Shown here piece by piece: positions 1 through 5,447 of a stretch of DNA of 6,639 nucleotides (position 1 is the stretch's first letter; each line of letters begins with the position of its first letter). Origin of the DNA: an uncultured Gemmatimonadota bacterium (GTDB taxonomy: Bacteria; Gemmatimonadota; Gemmatimonadetes; Gemmatimonadales; Gemmatimonadaceae). Position numbers and translations under genes: made by a program. Below the pieces are notes generated by a model. The model ran no database searches. It worked only from the letters and a program-made list of their open reading frames with translations, and was not told where the DNA came from. Location: NCBI GenBank assembly GCA_903906325.1, contig CAIVJV010000276.1, positions 1-6,639 of the forward strand. Reading direction: 5' to 3'.

Positions 1-436
1 CCATCGCGTCGAGGGTGACCGCGCACTCCTCGGCCACGGGGAGATCGCTCGTCCCCGCGGTCACGACGGCGACCAGATGCTGGCCCTTCGCGCGTGGCTG
101 CGTCGCGCGCAGCAGCACCGTCCGTCCGAGCGCGTTCACCTCGGCGGTCGGGAATCGGGCGGCGAGCGCGTCCTGCACCGCGGGTTCCGCGCGCGTCACG
201 AGGAAGCCGTCCCCGCCTGTCGCCAACCGCTCCGCGATCGCCACGACCTGCGCGGGCGTCTTCCCCTGCCCGAAGACCACCTCAGGGTATCCCTGGCGCA
301 GCGCACGATGCGTATCGACCGTGGCGAAGCCGAGGTCGTCCACCGGGGCACTGTCGAGCTGCGACAACGCCTCGTCAACTGTTCGCTGTCCACTGGCGAC
401 CTCCGCCAGCAACGCCTTCACGCGATCACGCCGCAT
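1..436 (-). CDS. larB: LarB, nickel-pincer cofactor biosynthesis carboxylase/hydrolase (partial, C-terminus beyond left edge)
   Basis: Reading the minus strand from the ATG at 436 gives 145 codons without a stop, running off the left edge. The family is usually about 250 residues, so roughly 100 C-terminal residues are missing. Residues 36-62 carry the LarB signature (LGFATVD, then R44 and GYPEVVFGQGKT), and residues 121-137 carry AGTSDLPVAEE, the start of the AIR-carboxylase-like (PurE-like) domain. In characterised members LarB carboxylates the pyridinium ring of nicotinic acid adenine dinucleotide and cleaves its phosphoanhydride, the first step towards the nickel-pincer nucleotide cofactor of lactate racemase and related enzymes. 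It is cytoplasmic. The start is set by AGGAGG six nucleotides upstream, which lies inside the end of dus. The two genes overlap by 11 nt, implying translational coupling. The usual partners larC and larE are not in the window; they may lie further left. The family call is firm; the physiological client enzyme is unknown. Confidence 0.9.
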   Translation of the reverse strand, partial: MRRDRVKALLAEVASGQRTVDEALSQLDSAPVDDLGFATVDTHRALRQGYPEVVFGQGKTPAQVVAIAERLATGGDGFLVTRAEPAVQDALAARFPTAEVNALGRTVLLRATQPRAKGQHLVAVVTAGTSDLPVAEECAVTLDAM

Positions 437-1460
437 GCGATGCCTCCTGGGATGCGTTTCCCGCGTCGGGCGACGGCTCCTGGGCCCACGGGCTCTCGAG
501 GTAGCGGGCGAAGATCCCCTCGACCTCGTCGAACGAATTGACCGCATGCAACTGCTTGCGGAGGTCCGCGGAGTTGGGGAGTCCCTTCACATACCAGCCC
601 AGGTGCTTCCGAAACTCGATCGCCGCCCCGATCGGATCGAGCTCGTAGGCCTGGACCATCCGCGCATGGTCGAGCGCGATCAAGAAGCGCTCCGCGGTCG
701 ATGGCGGTGCCGGCATCGGTTGGCCATCGAGAAGGGCGCGGGCCTGCCGGAAGATCCATGGTTGGCCGAAGCTCCCACGCGCGATCATCACCCCATCGCA
801 TCCCGTCTGCTCACGCATCCGCAGCGCATCGGCAGCGGTCTTGATGTCCCCATTCCCGATCACCGGGATATCGAGCGCCGCCTTGAGCGCCGCGATCTCG
901 TCCCAATGCGCATGGCCGGTGTACATCTGCGTGCGTGTGCGCGGATGCAATGCGATCGCTGTCACCCCCGCGTCCTGGCAGCGCAACCCGATCGCGACCG
1001 GATCGCGGAGCTCCTCGCTCCAGCCGCTGCGGATCTTGCACGTCACCGGGAGGTGCGTCCCCTGCACCACCGCGCGGATGATCTCCTGCACCAGATCGAG
1101 GTCCTTGAGACACCCAGAGCCGCCGTTGCGCCGGACGACCTTCTTGACGGGGCAGCCGAAGTTGATGTCGATGTACTCCGGCTGGAACACGTCGGTGATG
1201 GCGGACGCCGCCTCGCGCATCGCGACCGGATCCGCGCCGAAGATCTGCACGCCGATCGGGCGCTCCTCCGGTCCGAAACGCAGCTTGGAGATCGTCGCCT
1301 CATTCTCGCGACGGATCCCCTCGGCGGAGAGGAACTCGGTCACCACGACATCCGCACCCCAGACCCGACAGAGCCGTCGGAACGGCGCTTCGGAGACCCC
1401 CGCCATCGGGGCGAGGAAGAGAGGGACCGCCGAGGATCCGGTGGGGTACGGGAACCGCAT
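426..1460 (-). CDS. dus: tRNA-dihydrouridine synthase, DusB-like
   Basis: FMN- and NADPH-dependent enzyme that reduces specific uridines of tRNA to dihydrouridine in the cytoplasm. From the ATG at 1460 the protein has 344 residues, normal for the family. It shows the N-terminal TIM-barrel start LFLAPMAGVSEAPFR (14-28), the DINFGCPVKKV block (98-108) with the expected catalytic Cys103, CKIRSGW with Lys142, LHPRTRTQMYTGHAHWD (171-187), the FMN-phosphate segment GNGDI (202-206) and GVMIARG (223-229). A helical C-terminal domain follows. An open frame extends 20 codons further to a GTG at 1520, but those residues are not family-like, and a promoter -10 element sits between 1473 and 1468, so 1460 is preferred. 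No Shine-Dalgarno sequence precedes 1460, suggesting a leaderless mRNA. The gene is first in an operon with larB. Which Dus subfamily and which tRNA position it serves cannot be fixed here; DusB-like is the best fit. Confidence 0.93.
   Translation of the reverse strand: MRFPYPTGSSAVPLFLAPMAGVSEAPFRRLCRVWGADVVVTEFLSAEGIRRENEATISKLRFGPEERPIGVQIFGADPVAMREAASAITDVFQPEYIDINFGCPVKKVVRRNGGSGCLKDLDLVQEIIRAVVQGTHLPVTCKIRSGWSEELRDPVAIGLRCQDAGVTAIALHPRTRTQMYTGHAHWDEIAALKAALDIPVIGNGDIKTAADALRMREQTGCDGVMIARGSFGQPWIFRQARALLDGQPMPAPPSTAERFLIALDHARMVQAYELDPIGAAIEFRKHLGWYVKGLPNSADLRKQLHAVNSFDEVEGIFARYLESPWAQEPSPDAGNASQEASHAA
443..448 (-). promoter_or_regulatory. Ribosome binding site of larB
   Basis: A perfect AGGAGG on the minus strand lies six nucleotides before the larB ATG at 436 and within the last codons of dus. 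It fixes the larB start and shows that larB is translated by its own initiation despite overlapping dus. Confidence 0.75.
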
Positions 1461-1467
1461 CTGGAGA

Positions 1468-1496
1468 AACCTAGAAGTGGACGCAACTCCTTGCAA
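1468..1496 (-). promoter_or_regulatory. Predicted sigma70-type promoter of dus-larB (leaderless)
   Basis: On the minus strand TTGCAA (1496-1491, four of six to TTGACA) is followed after exactly 17 nt by TAGGTT (1473-1468). The ATG at 1460 begins only 7 nt after the -10 box, where transcription would be expected to start. The arrangement mirrors that on the other strand. The -10 match to TATAAT is only three of six, but it has the TAnnnT core. This is a prediction from sequence alone. Confidence 0.5.
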
Positions 1497-1505
1497 CGAC
1501 AGGGT

Positions 1506-1534
1506 TTGACTTGATTTCACGCCGGGGTTAGGTT
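1506..1534 (+). promoter_or_regulatory. Predicted sigma70-type promoter of the PTS EIIA gene (leaderless)
   Basis: TTGACT (1506-1511, five of six to consensus) is separated by 17 nt from TAGGTT (1529-1534). Only six nucleotides then precede the ATG at 1541, so the expected transcription start falls on or next to the start codon. No Shine-Dalgarno-like sequence occurs between the -10 box and the ATG. Its -35 box lies 9 nt from that of the divergent dus promoter, so polymerases at the two promoters could interfere. Confidence 0.55.
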
Positions 1535-1540
1535 CGCAAG

Positions 1541-1993
1541 ATGGAACTCCGCGACTTCTTCAGCCCGGATGCCGTCTCCCTCGACCTCAAGGGGACCACC
1601 AAGGATGAGATCCTCGGTGAGTTGATCGGCCTGCTCACGCTGGACGAGAAGGATGAGGCGACCCTGTTCAAGATGCTCAAGCGTCGGGAGAACCTCGGGT
1701 CCACGGGCATCGGGCGCGGCATCGCGATCCCCCACTGCCGCTCGCTGGTGGTGAACACCCTGCGCGTCGCCTTCGGCCGGAAGAAGGACGGACTCGATTT
1801 CAAGTCGATCGACGACCAACCGGCGCGGTGCTTCTTCCTGATCGTCGCCCCGCCACTGGAAGTCTCCAACCAGTATCTCCCCGTCCTCGGGAAGATCGCA
1901 CAGTTCGCCAAGGAGGCGGACGTGCCCCAGCGATTGCTCGAGATCCAGACGCCCGCGGAATTCATGGCGCTCCTGCAGGAGAAGGGCGTCTAA
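1541..1993 (+). CDS. PTS EIIA domain protein, PtsN (EIIA-Ntr)/fructose-type
   Basis: A single-domain phosphotransferase protein of 150 residues. The central block GSTGIGRGIAIPHCR (53-67) is the phosphorylation site of the EIIA type-2 fold, with His65 as the phospho-acceptor; the DDQPARCFFLIVAPP stretch and the C-terminal helix region also match the PtsN pattern. In the family it accepts phosphate from an EI-HPr(NPr) chain and either passes it to a sugar permease or, as PtsN, regulates processes such as potassium homeostasis by binding. No EIIB, EIIC, HPr or EI gene is adjacent, which favours a regulatory PtsN-like role, but that is inference. It stands alone on the plus strand, divergent from dus and convergent with the MATE gene. 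The ATG at 1541 begins at the conserved N-terminus and has no Shine-Dalgarno sequence. It could also be a component of a mannose- or fructose-type PTS encoded elsewhere. Confidence 0.88.
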   Translation: MELRDFFSPDAVSLDLKGTTKDEILGELIGLLTLDEKDEATLFKMLKRRENLGSTGIGRGIAIPHCRSLVVNTLRVAFGRKKDGLDFKSIDDQPARCFFLIVAPPLEVSNQYLPVLGKIAQFAKEADVPQRLLEIQTPAEFMALLQEKGV

Positions 1994-2036
1994 GCCTTCT
2001 CGGTCCTGCGCCCTCGTACGCTCGGGACGCCCCGCG

Positions 2037-3395
2037 TCAGAGGACGAGTCGCTCGAGCGGTCCACCCATGCGGGACCGCACCCGCACCAACTGCAGTGAC
2101 CCGGCAGCGGCGAGTCCCGCGGTGAGCCCCCACCAGAGGGCGATCGGCCCACCCCCGAGCCCGAAGCAGAGCCACGACCCGAGGGGGATCCCCACGAGCC
2201 AGAAGCTCGCCATATGGATGGCCATCGGCACGCGCGTGTCCCCCGCCCCACGCAGCACCCCGGTCGCGCAGACCTGCATCCCATCGAAGACCTGGAAGAT
2301 CCCGGCGATGGGGATCAAGGCCATCGCCACCGCGACCACCGCCGGATCCGTCGTGTAGGCTCGCGCGAAGAGCCCGGGCAGGAGCAGGAAGAGCCCCGCC
2401 GTCAGCGACATGAAGCCGACGCCCACCACGAGCGCCGCGACCGCATCCCGCCGAGCCGCGGCCGGATCCCCTCGACCGATCGCCCGACCCACCATCACCG
2501 TCCCCGCGGCGGCGACCCCCATCGGGACCATGAAGGTGAGCGAGGCGAGATTCAACGCGATCTCATGGCCGGCGAGGGCGTTCGTCCCCACCCACCCCAT
2601 CATGATCGTCACCAACCCGAACGCGTTCACCTCGGCGAAGAACTGCAGCCCGATCGGGGCGCCGAGCGCCGCGAGCCCACGGAGCGCCGAGCGATCGAAG
2701 GCGGCCGGCGACCACGGACGCACCAATCGCATGAGCCGTCGCCGCGCGAAGAGGAGGATCGCGGCGAACATCACCCACCGCGCGATGGTCGTGGAGATCG
2801 CCGAGCCGACGACCCCGAGCGCGGGGATCCCGAGGGCCCCGAAGACGAGCACCAGGTTCGCCAGCAGATTCACCACGTTCCCGACGAGCGCCGCCCAGAG
2901 GACCGGCTTTACCGAGCCGAAGGCCTGCAGGGCCTGTCGGCTCAGGGCGAAGAGGAAGAACGGGAGGACACCGGGGATGCTCCAGCGCACGAAGGCCCCG
3001 GCATCCGGGGCGACATCGGCCGGCTGGCCCAGGAGTGCCAGCACCGCGGGCGCTGGCCAGAGGAGGAGCGCCATCACGAGCGCGGTGGCCCCCGCGAGCA
3101 CCACCCCTCGCTGGACGCCGACCGCCGCCTCCCGGTGGTCCTCCGCCCCGATCGCCTGCGCGACCACGGGATCGATCGCGAGGAGGAACCCGAGCCCGAA
3201 GCTCGCGCACAGGTAGAAGTAGAAGTTCCCGAGCACGCCCGCCGCCAGCGCGGCCCCCGACACCCGGCCGAGCATCAGCGAGTCGACGACCCCCATGAAC
3301 ATCATGCCGACGTTCACGGCCACGATGGGGGCCGCGAGCCGCCACATCTCGCGGAGCTCGGTCGACGTCGGCCAGAGCGCCGCGAACCGCATCAT
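2037..3395 (-). CDS. MATE family efflux transporter (NorM-like)
   Basis: An integral inner-membrane protein of 452 residues, the usual MATE length, expected to have 12 membrane helices in two six-helix bundles. Alternating hydrophobic segments span the whole protein. The first repeat begins near residue 17 (LAAPIVAVNVGMMFMGVVDSLMLGR) and the second near 240, with the typical GAPIGLQFFAEV segment. Blocks such as DPVVAQAIGAED (about 75-86) and VMVGRAIGRGD after residue 300 are characteristic of the family. MATE proteins export cationic drugs or metabolites in exchange for Na+ or H+; the substrate cannot be read from sequence. The start follows the guaA stop by one nucleotide. Two ATGs occur in tandem (3395 and 3392); GGGAG lies 4 nt from the first and 7 nt from the second, so the second may be used. 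It is the last gene of the lysA-guaA operon and faces the EIIA gene tail to tail. Confidence 0.92.
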   Translation of the reverse strand: MMRFAALWPTSTELREMWRLAAPIVAVNVGMMFMGVVDSLMLGRVSGAALAAGVLGNFYFYLCASFGLGFLLAIDPVVAQAIGAEDHREAAVGVQRGVVLAGATALVMALLLWPAPAVLALLGQPADVAPDAGAFVRWSIPGVLPFFLFALSRQALQAFGSVKPVLWAALVGNVVNLLANLVLVFGALGIPALGVVGSAISTTIARWVMFAAILLFARRRLMRLVRPWSPAAFDRSALRGLAALGAPIGLQFFAEVNAFGLVTIMMGWVGTNALAGHEIALNLASLTFMVPMGVAAAGTVMVGRAIGRGDPAAARRDAVAALVVGVGFMSLTAGLFLLLPGLFARAYTTDPAVVAVAMALIPIAGIFQVFDGMQVCATGVLRGAGDTRVPMAIHMASFWLVGIPLGSWLCFGLGGGPIALWWGLTAGLAAAGSLQLVRVRSRMGGPLERLVL

Positions 3396-3396
3396 C

Positions 3397-4941
3397 CTAC
3401 TCCCACTCGATCGTCGCCGGCGGCTTGGAGCTCACGTCGTACACCACGCGATTCACACCGGGCACCTCATTGATGATCCGGTTCGAGATCCGCGCGAGGA
3501 CCTCCGTCGGGAAGGCGAACCAATCCGCGGTCATCCCATCGGTGCTCGTCACGGCCCGCAGCGCGATCACATGCTCGTAGGTGCGCCCGTCCCCCATCAC
3601 GCCGACCGAGCGTACCGGCAGGAAGACGGCGAAGGCCTGCCAGATCTCCTGATAGAGACCCGCGGCGCGGATCTCCTCGAGATAGATCGCGTCAGCGCGA
3701 CGGAGCGTCTCGACATTCACCGGATCCACGGCCCCGAGCACGCGGATCGCGAGCCCAGGCCCCGGGAAGGGATGTCGGCCGACCATCTCCTCCGGCAAGC
3801 CGAGCTCTCGGCCCACATTCCGCACCTCGTCCTTGAACAACTCACGGAGCGGTTCGATGAGCTTGAACTTCATCTCGGGCTTGAGCCCGCCCACGTTGTG
3901 GTGCGTCTTGATCGTCGCGCTCGGGCCACCCTTGGCACTCACCGATTCGATCACATCGGGATAGAGCGTCCCCTGGACCAAGAACTCCGCCGTCTCACCA
4001 GCGACCGACGACGCATCCTCGAACACGTCGATGAAGGTATGCCCGATCGCCTTTCGCTTCTTCTCGGGATCATCCAGACCCGAGAGCGCGGTGAGGAAGC
4101 GATCCTCCGCCCGCACCGTCACGAGCGTGATCCCCAGATGCTGCCCCATCGTCCGCTCGACCTGCTCGCGCTCGTGGAGTCGCAGGAGCCCCGTATCGAC
4201 GAAGATGCAGGTGAGCTGGTCGCCGATCGCTCGATGCACGAGGGCCGCCGCCACCGACGAATCCACCCCGCCGGAGAGCCCGCAGATGACCTGCGCCGAG
4301 CCGACGCGCTCGCGGATCTTCGCGACCTCCTGCTCGATGAAATGCCCTGGCGTCCAGTCCGCGGTGCACCCCGCGACCCCGAAGAGGAAGTTCTGGATGA
4401 TCTCGGCCCCGCGCACCGAATGCGCGACCTCCGCATGGAACTGTACGGCGTGGATCGGCTTGGAGGCATGCCGGAAGGCGACGACGGGGTTCCCCTCACT
4501 GGAGGCGGTGAGCACATACCCCGGCGGGACCATCTCCACGTGGTCGCCATGGCTCATCCAGACCACCGACCGCTCGCCGGGGTCGAATCCGGCGAAGAGC
4601 CCCGCGGACTCCTTCACCACCAGTTCCGCGCGGCCGTACTCGCGCCGTCCGCCCCCCCGCACCGTCCCACCAGCCGTATGGGCGATCCACTGCATCCCGT
4701 AACAGACGCCGAGCACCGGCGCGAGATCGAGGATCGCCGGGTCGAAGGTCGGCGCACCCTCGTCGGTCACCGAGCTCGGCCCGCCGGAGAGGATGATCGC
4801 CGTGGGCTTCCACTCGCGGATCCATTCGAGCGACCGCGTGGGCGGATGGATCTCCGAGAAGACGCGCGCCTCGCGCACCCGACGGGCGATGAGCTGTGTG
4901 AACTGCGACCCGCAATCGAGGATCAGGACCCGGGAACTCAT
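3397..4941 (-). CDS. guaA: GMP synthase (glutamine-hydrolysing)
   Basis: Converts XMP to GMP using ATP and ammonia from glutamine, the last step of de novo guanine nucleotide synthesis, in the cytoplasm. The 514-residue protein matches the usual length of about 520. The N-terminal class I glutamine amidotransferase domain (about 1-190) has the nucleophile Cys80 in GVCYGMQ and the His169/Glu171 pair in QFHAEV; the Pro normally between them is Ala170. The ATP-pyrophosphatase domain follows, with the P-loop SGGVDSS (223-229), HTFIDVFEDA and LVQGTLYPDVIES. The C-terminal dimerisation domain has RHPFPGPGLAIRVLG and ends KPPATIEWE, the standard terminus. The frame is open to a GTG at 4950, but the ATG at 4941 is preferred: it overlaps the upstream stop as ATGA and has GGAG at 8 nt. 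The call is essentially certain; all key catalytic residues are present. Confidence 0.98.
   Translation of the reverse strand: MSSRVLILDCGSQFTQLIARRVREARVFSEIHPPTRSLEWIREWKPTAIILSGGPSSVTDEGAPTFDPAILDLAPVLGVCYGMQWIAHTAGGTVRGGGRREYGRAELVVKESAGLFAGFDPGERSVVWMSHGDHVEMVPPGYVLTASSEGNPVVAFRHASKPIHAVQFHAEVAHSVRGAEIIQNFLFGVAGCTADWTPGHFIEQEVAKIRERVGSAQVICGLSGGVDSSVAAALVHRAIGDQLTCIFVDTGLLRLHEREQVERTMGQHLGITLVTVRAEDRFLTALSGLDDPEKKRKAIGHTFIDVFEDASSVAGETAEFLVQGTLYPDVIESVSAKGGPSATIKTHHNVGGLKPEMKFKLIEPLRELFKDEVRNVGRELGLPEEMVGRHPFPGPGLAIRVLGAVDPVNVETLRRADAIYLEEIRAAGLYQEIWQAFAVFLPVRSVGVMGDGRTYEHVIALRAVTSTDGMTADWFAFPTEVLARISNRIINEVPGVNRVVYDVSSKPPATIEWE
3400..3404 (-). promoter_or_regulatory. Ribosome binding site of the MATE gene
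   Basis: GGGAG on the minus strand, overlapping the last codons of guaA. Its spacing of 4 nt to the ATG at 3395 and 7 nt to the ATG at 3392 makes the second ATG the slightly better start. The protein changes by only one Met. Confidence 0.5.
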
Positions 4942-5447
4942 CGCGTCCACTCCGCGGACGGGAGGGTGATCGACTCGACGGTGAGCGAGTCGAGGTCGAG
5001 GATCGCCGCCGAGGGCGTCCCATGGAGCCAGCCACAGGCTTCACCAGGATTGACGAGGAGCGTCTGCTCGCGCGTCGCCGTCGAGGCGAGATGGGCATGC
5101 CCATGCACGACGACGTCGTGCGCGAGAATCGATCCGTCGAGGGCGTCGCCGAGCTCGTGGACGAGCAGCAGCTTCCGCTCCCCGAGCACGAGGCTGTGCG
5201 GCGCCTCGAAGATCTCCACCCCCATGCCCTGTGCCGCCGCGACCCGAAGGCCGGCATGATCGCCATCATTGATCCCGAACACCCCGGCGAGGGCCACATT
5301 GTGCGCCAGGAAGGGACGGAGTGAGAAGGGGGCACAGAAGTCCCCCGCGTGGAGCACGAACGAGACCTCACGCGCGAGGAACTCGCGCACCAACGCGTCG
5401 ATCGCCGGGAGGCGATCGTGCGTGTCCGATAGCAACCCGATCCGCAT
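4938..5447 (-). CDS. Metallophosphoesterase, MJ0936/YfcE-type phosphodiesterase
   Basis: A 169-residue calcineurin-like metallophosphoesterase consisting only of the catalytic domain. Visible metal-site motifs are SDTHD (Asp8, His10), HAGD (Asp36), His97 in LVHELGD, and the terminal GHAH (His117, His119) followed by NPGEACGW. The last is the NPGE form seen in the archaeal MJ0936 group rather than the NPGS of E. coli YfcE. Characterised members hydrolyse phosphodiesters such as bis-pNPP in vitro with Mn2+ or Ni2+; the natural substrate is generally unknown. The block expected to read GNNDG reads GINDG, putting Ile59 where the metal-ligand Asn should be, with Asn60 next to it. The second His of the usual HGH motif is also absent. 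The ATG at 5447 overlaps the lysA stop as TGATG and has GGAGG at 8 nt; an in-frame GTG at 5462 is rejected because that site would lie inside the gene. It is co-transcribed with lysA and guaA. Confidence 0.88.
   Translation of the reverse strand: MRIGLLSDTHDRLPAIDALVREFLAREVSFVLHAGDFCAPFSLRPFLAHNVALAGVFGINDGDHAGLRVAAAQGMGVEIFEAPHSLVLGERKLLLVHELGDALDGSILAHDVVVHGHAHLASTATREQTLLVNPGEACGWLHGTPSAAILDLDSLTVESITLPSAEWTR
4950..4953 (-). promoter_or_regulatory. Ribosome binding site of guaA
   Basis: GGAG lies 8 nt before the ATG at 4941 and inside the end of the phosphoesterase gene. It includes the first base of the alternative GTG start at 4950, which therefore cannot use it and is unlikely. Confidence 0.5.

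Noticed and set aside
15..1514. Plus-strand open frame of 499 codons opposite larB and dus
   Set aside because: Antisense to two motif-verified genes, with no family resemblance in its translation.
1461..1520. 20-codon N-terminal extension of Dus from a GTG at 1520
   Set aside because: The added residues are not family-like, the stretch contains the predicted dus promoter, and the GTG has no Shine-Dalgarno sequence; the ATG at 1460 fits the usual N-terminus.
1984..2032. Possible bidirectional terminator between the convergent EIIA and MATE genes
   Set aside because: There is a perfect 7-bp inverted repeat (GGGCGTC at 1984-1990, GACGCCC at 2026-2032) and a competing inner hairpin (2008-2030, one bulged A), but the outer loop is 35 nt and no T-run follows on either strand, so an intrinsic terminator is not supported.
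2214..3473. Long open frame on the plus strand (419 codons) opposite the MATE gene
   Set aside because: Highly charged, Arg/Glu/His-rich translation antisense to a convincing membrane protein; a GC-driven shadow.
4942..4950. Alternative GTG start of guaA three codons upstream
   Set aside because: Its first base lies within the GGAG that serves the ATG at 4941, and the ATGA overlap with the preceding stop favours 4941.
3295..5259. Long open frame on the plus strand (654 codons) opposite guaA and the phosphoesterase
   Set aside because: It is antisense to clearly identified genes, its translation is low-complexity and rich in Arg, His, Asp and Pro with no recognisable domain, and such frames are expected opposite high-GC coding DNA.
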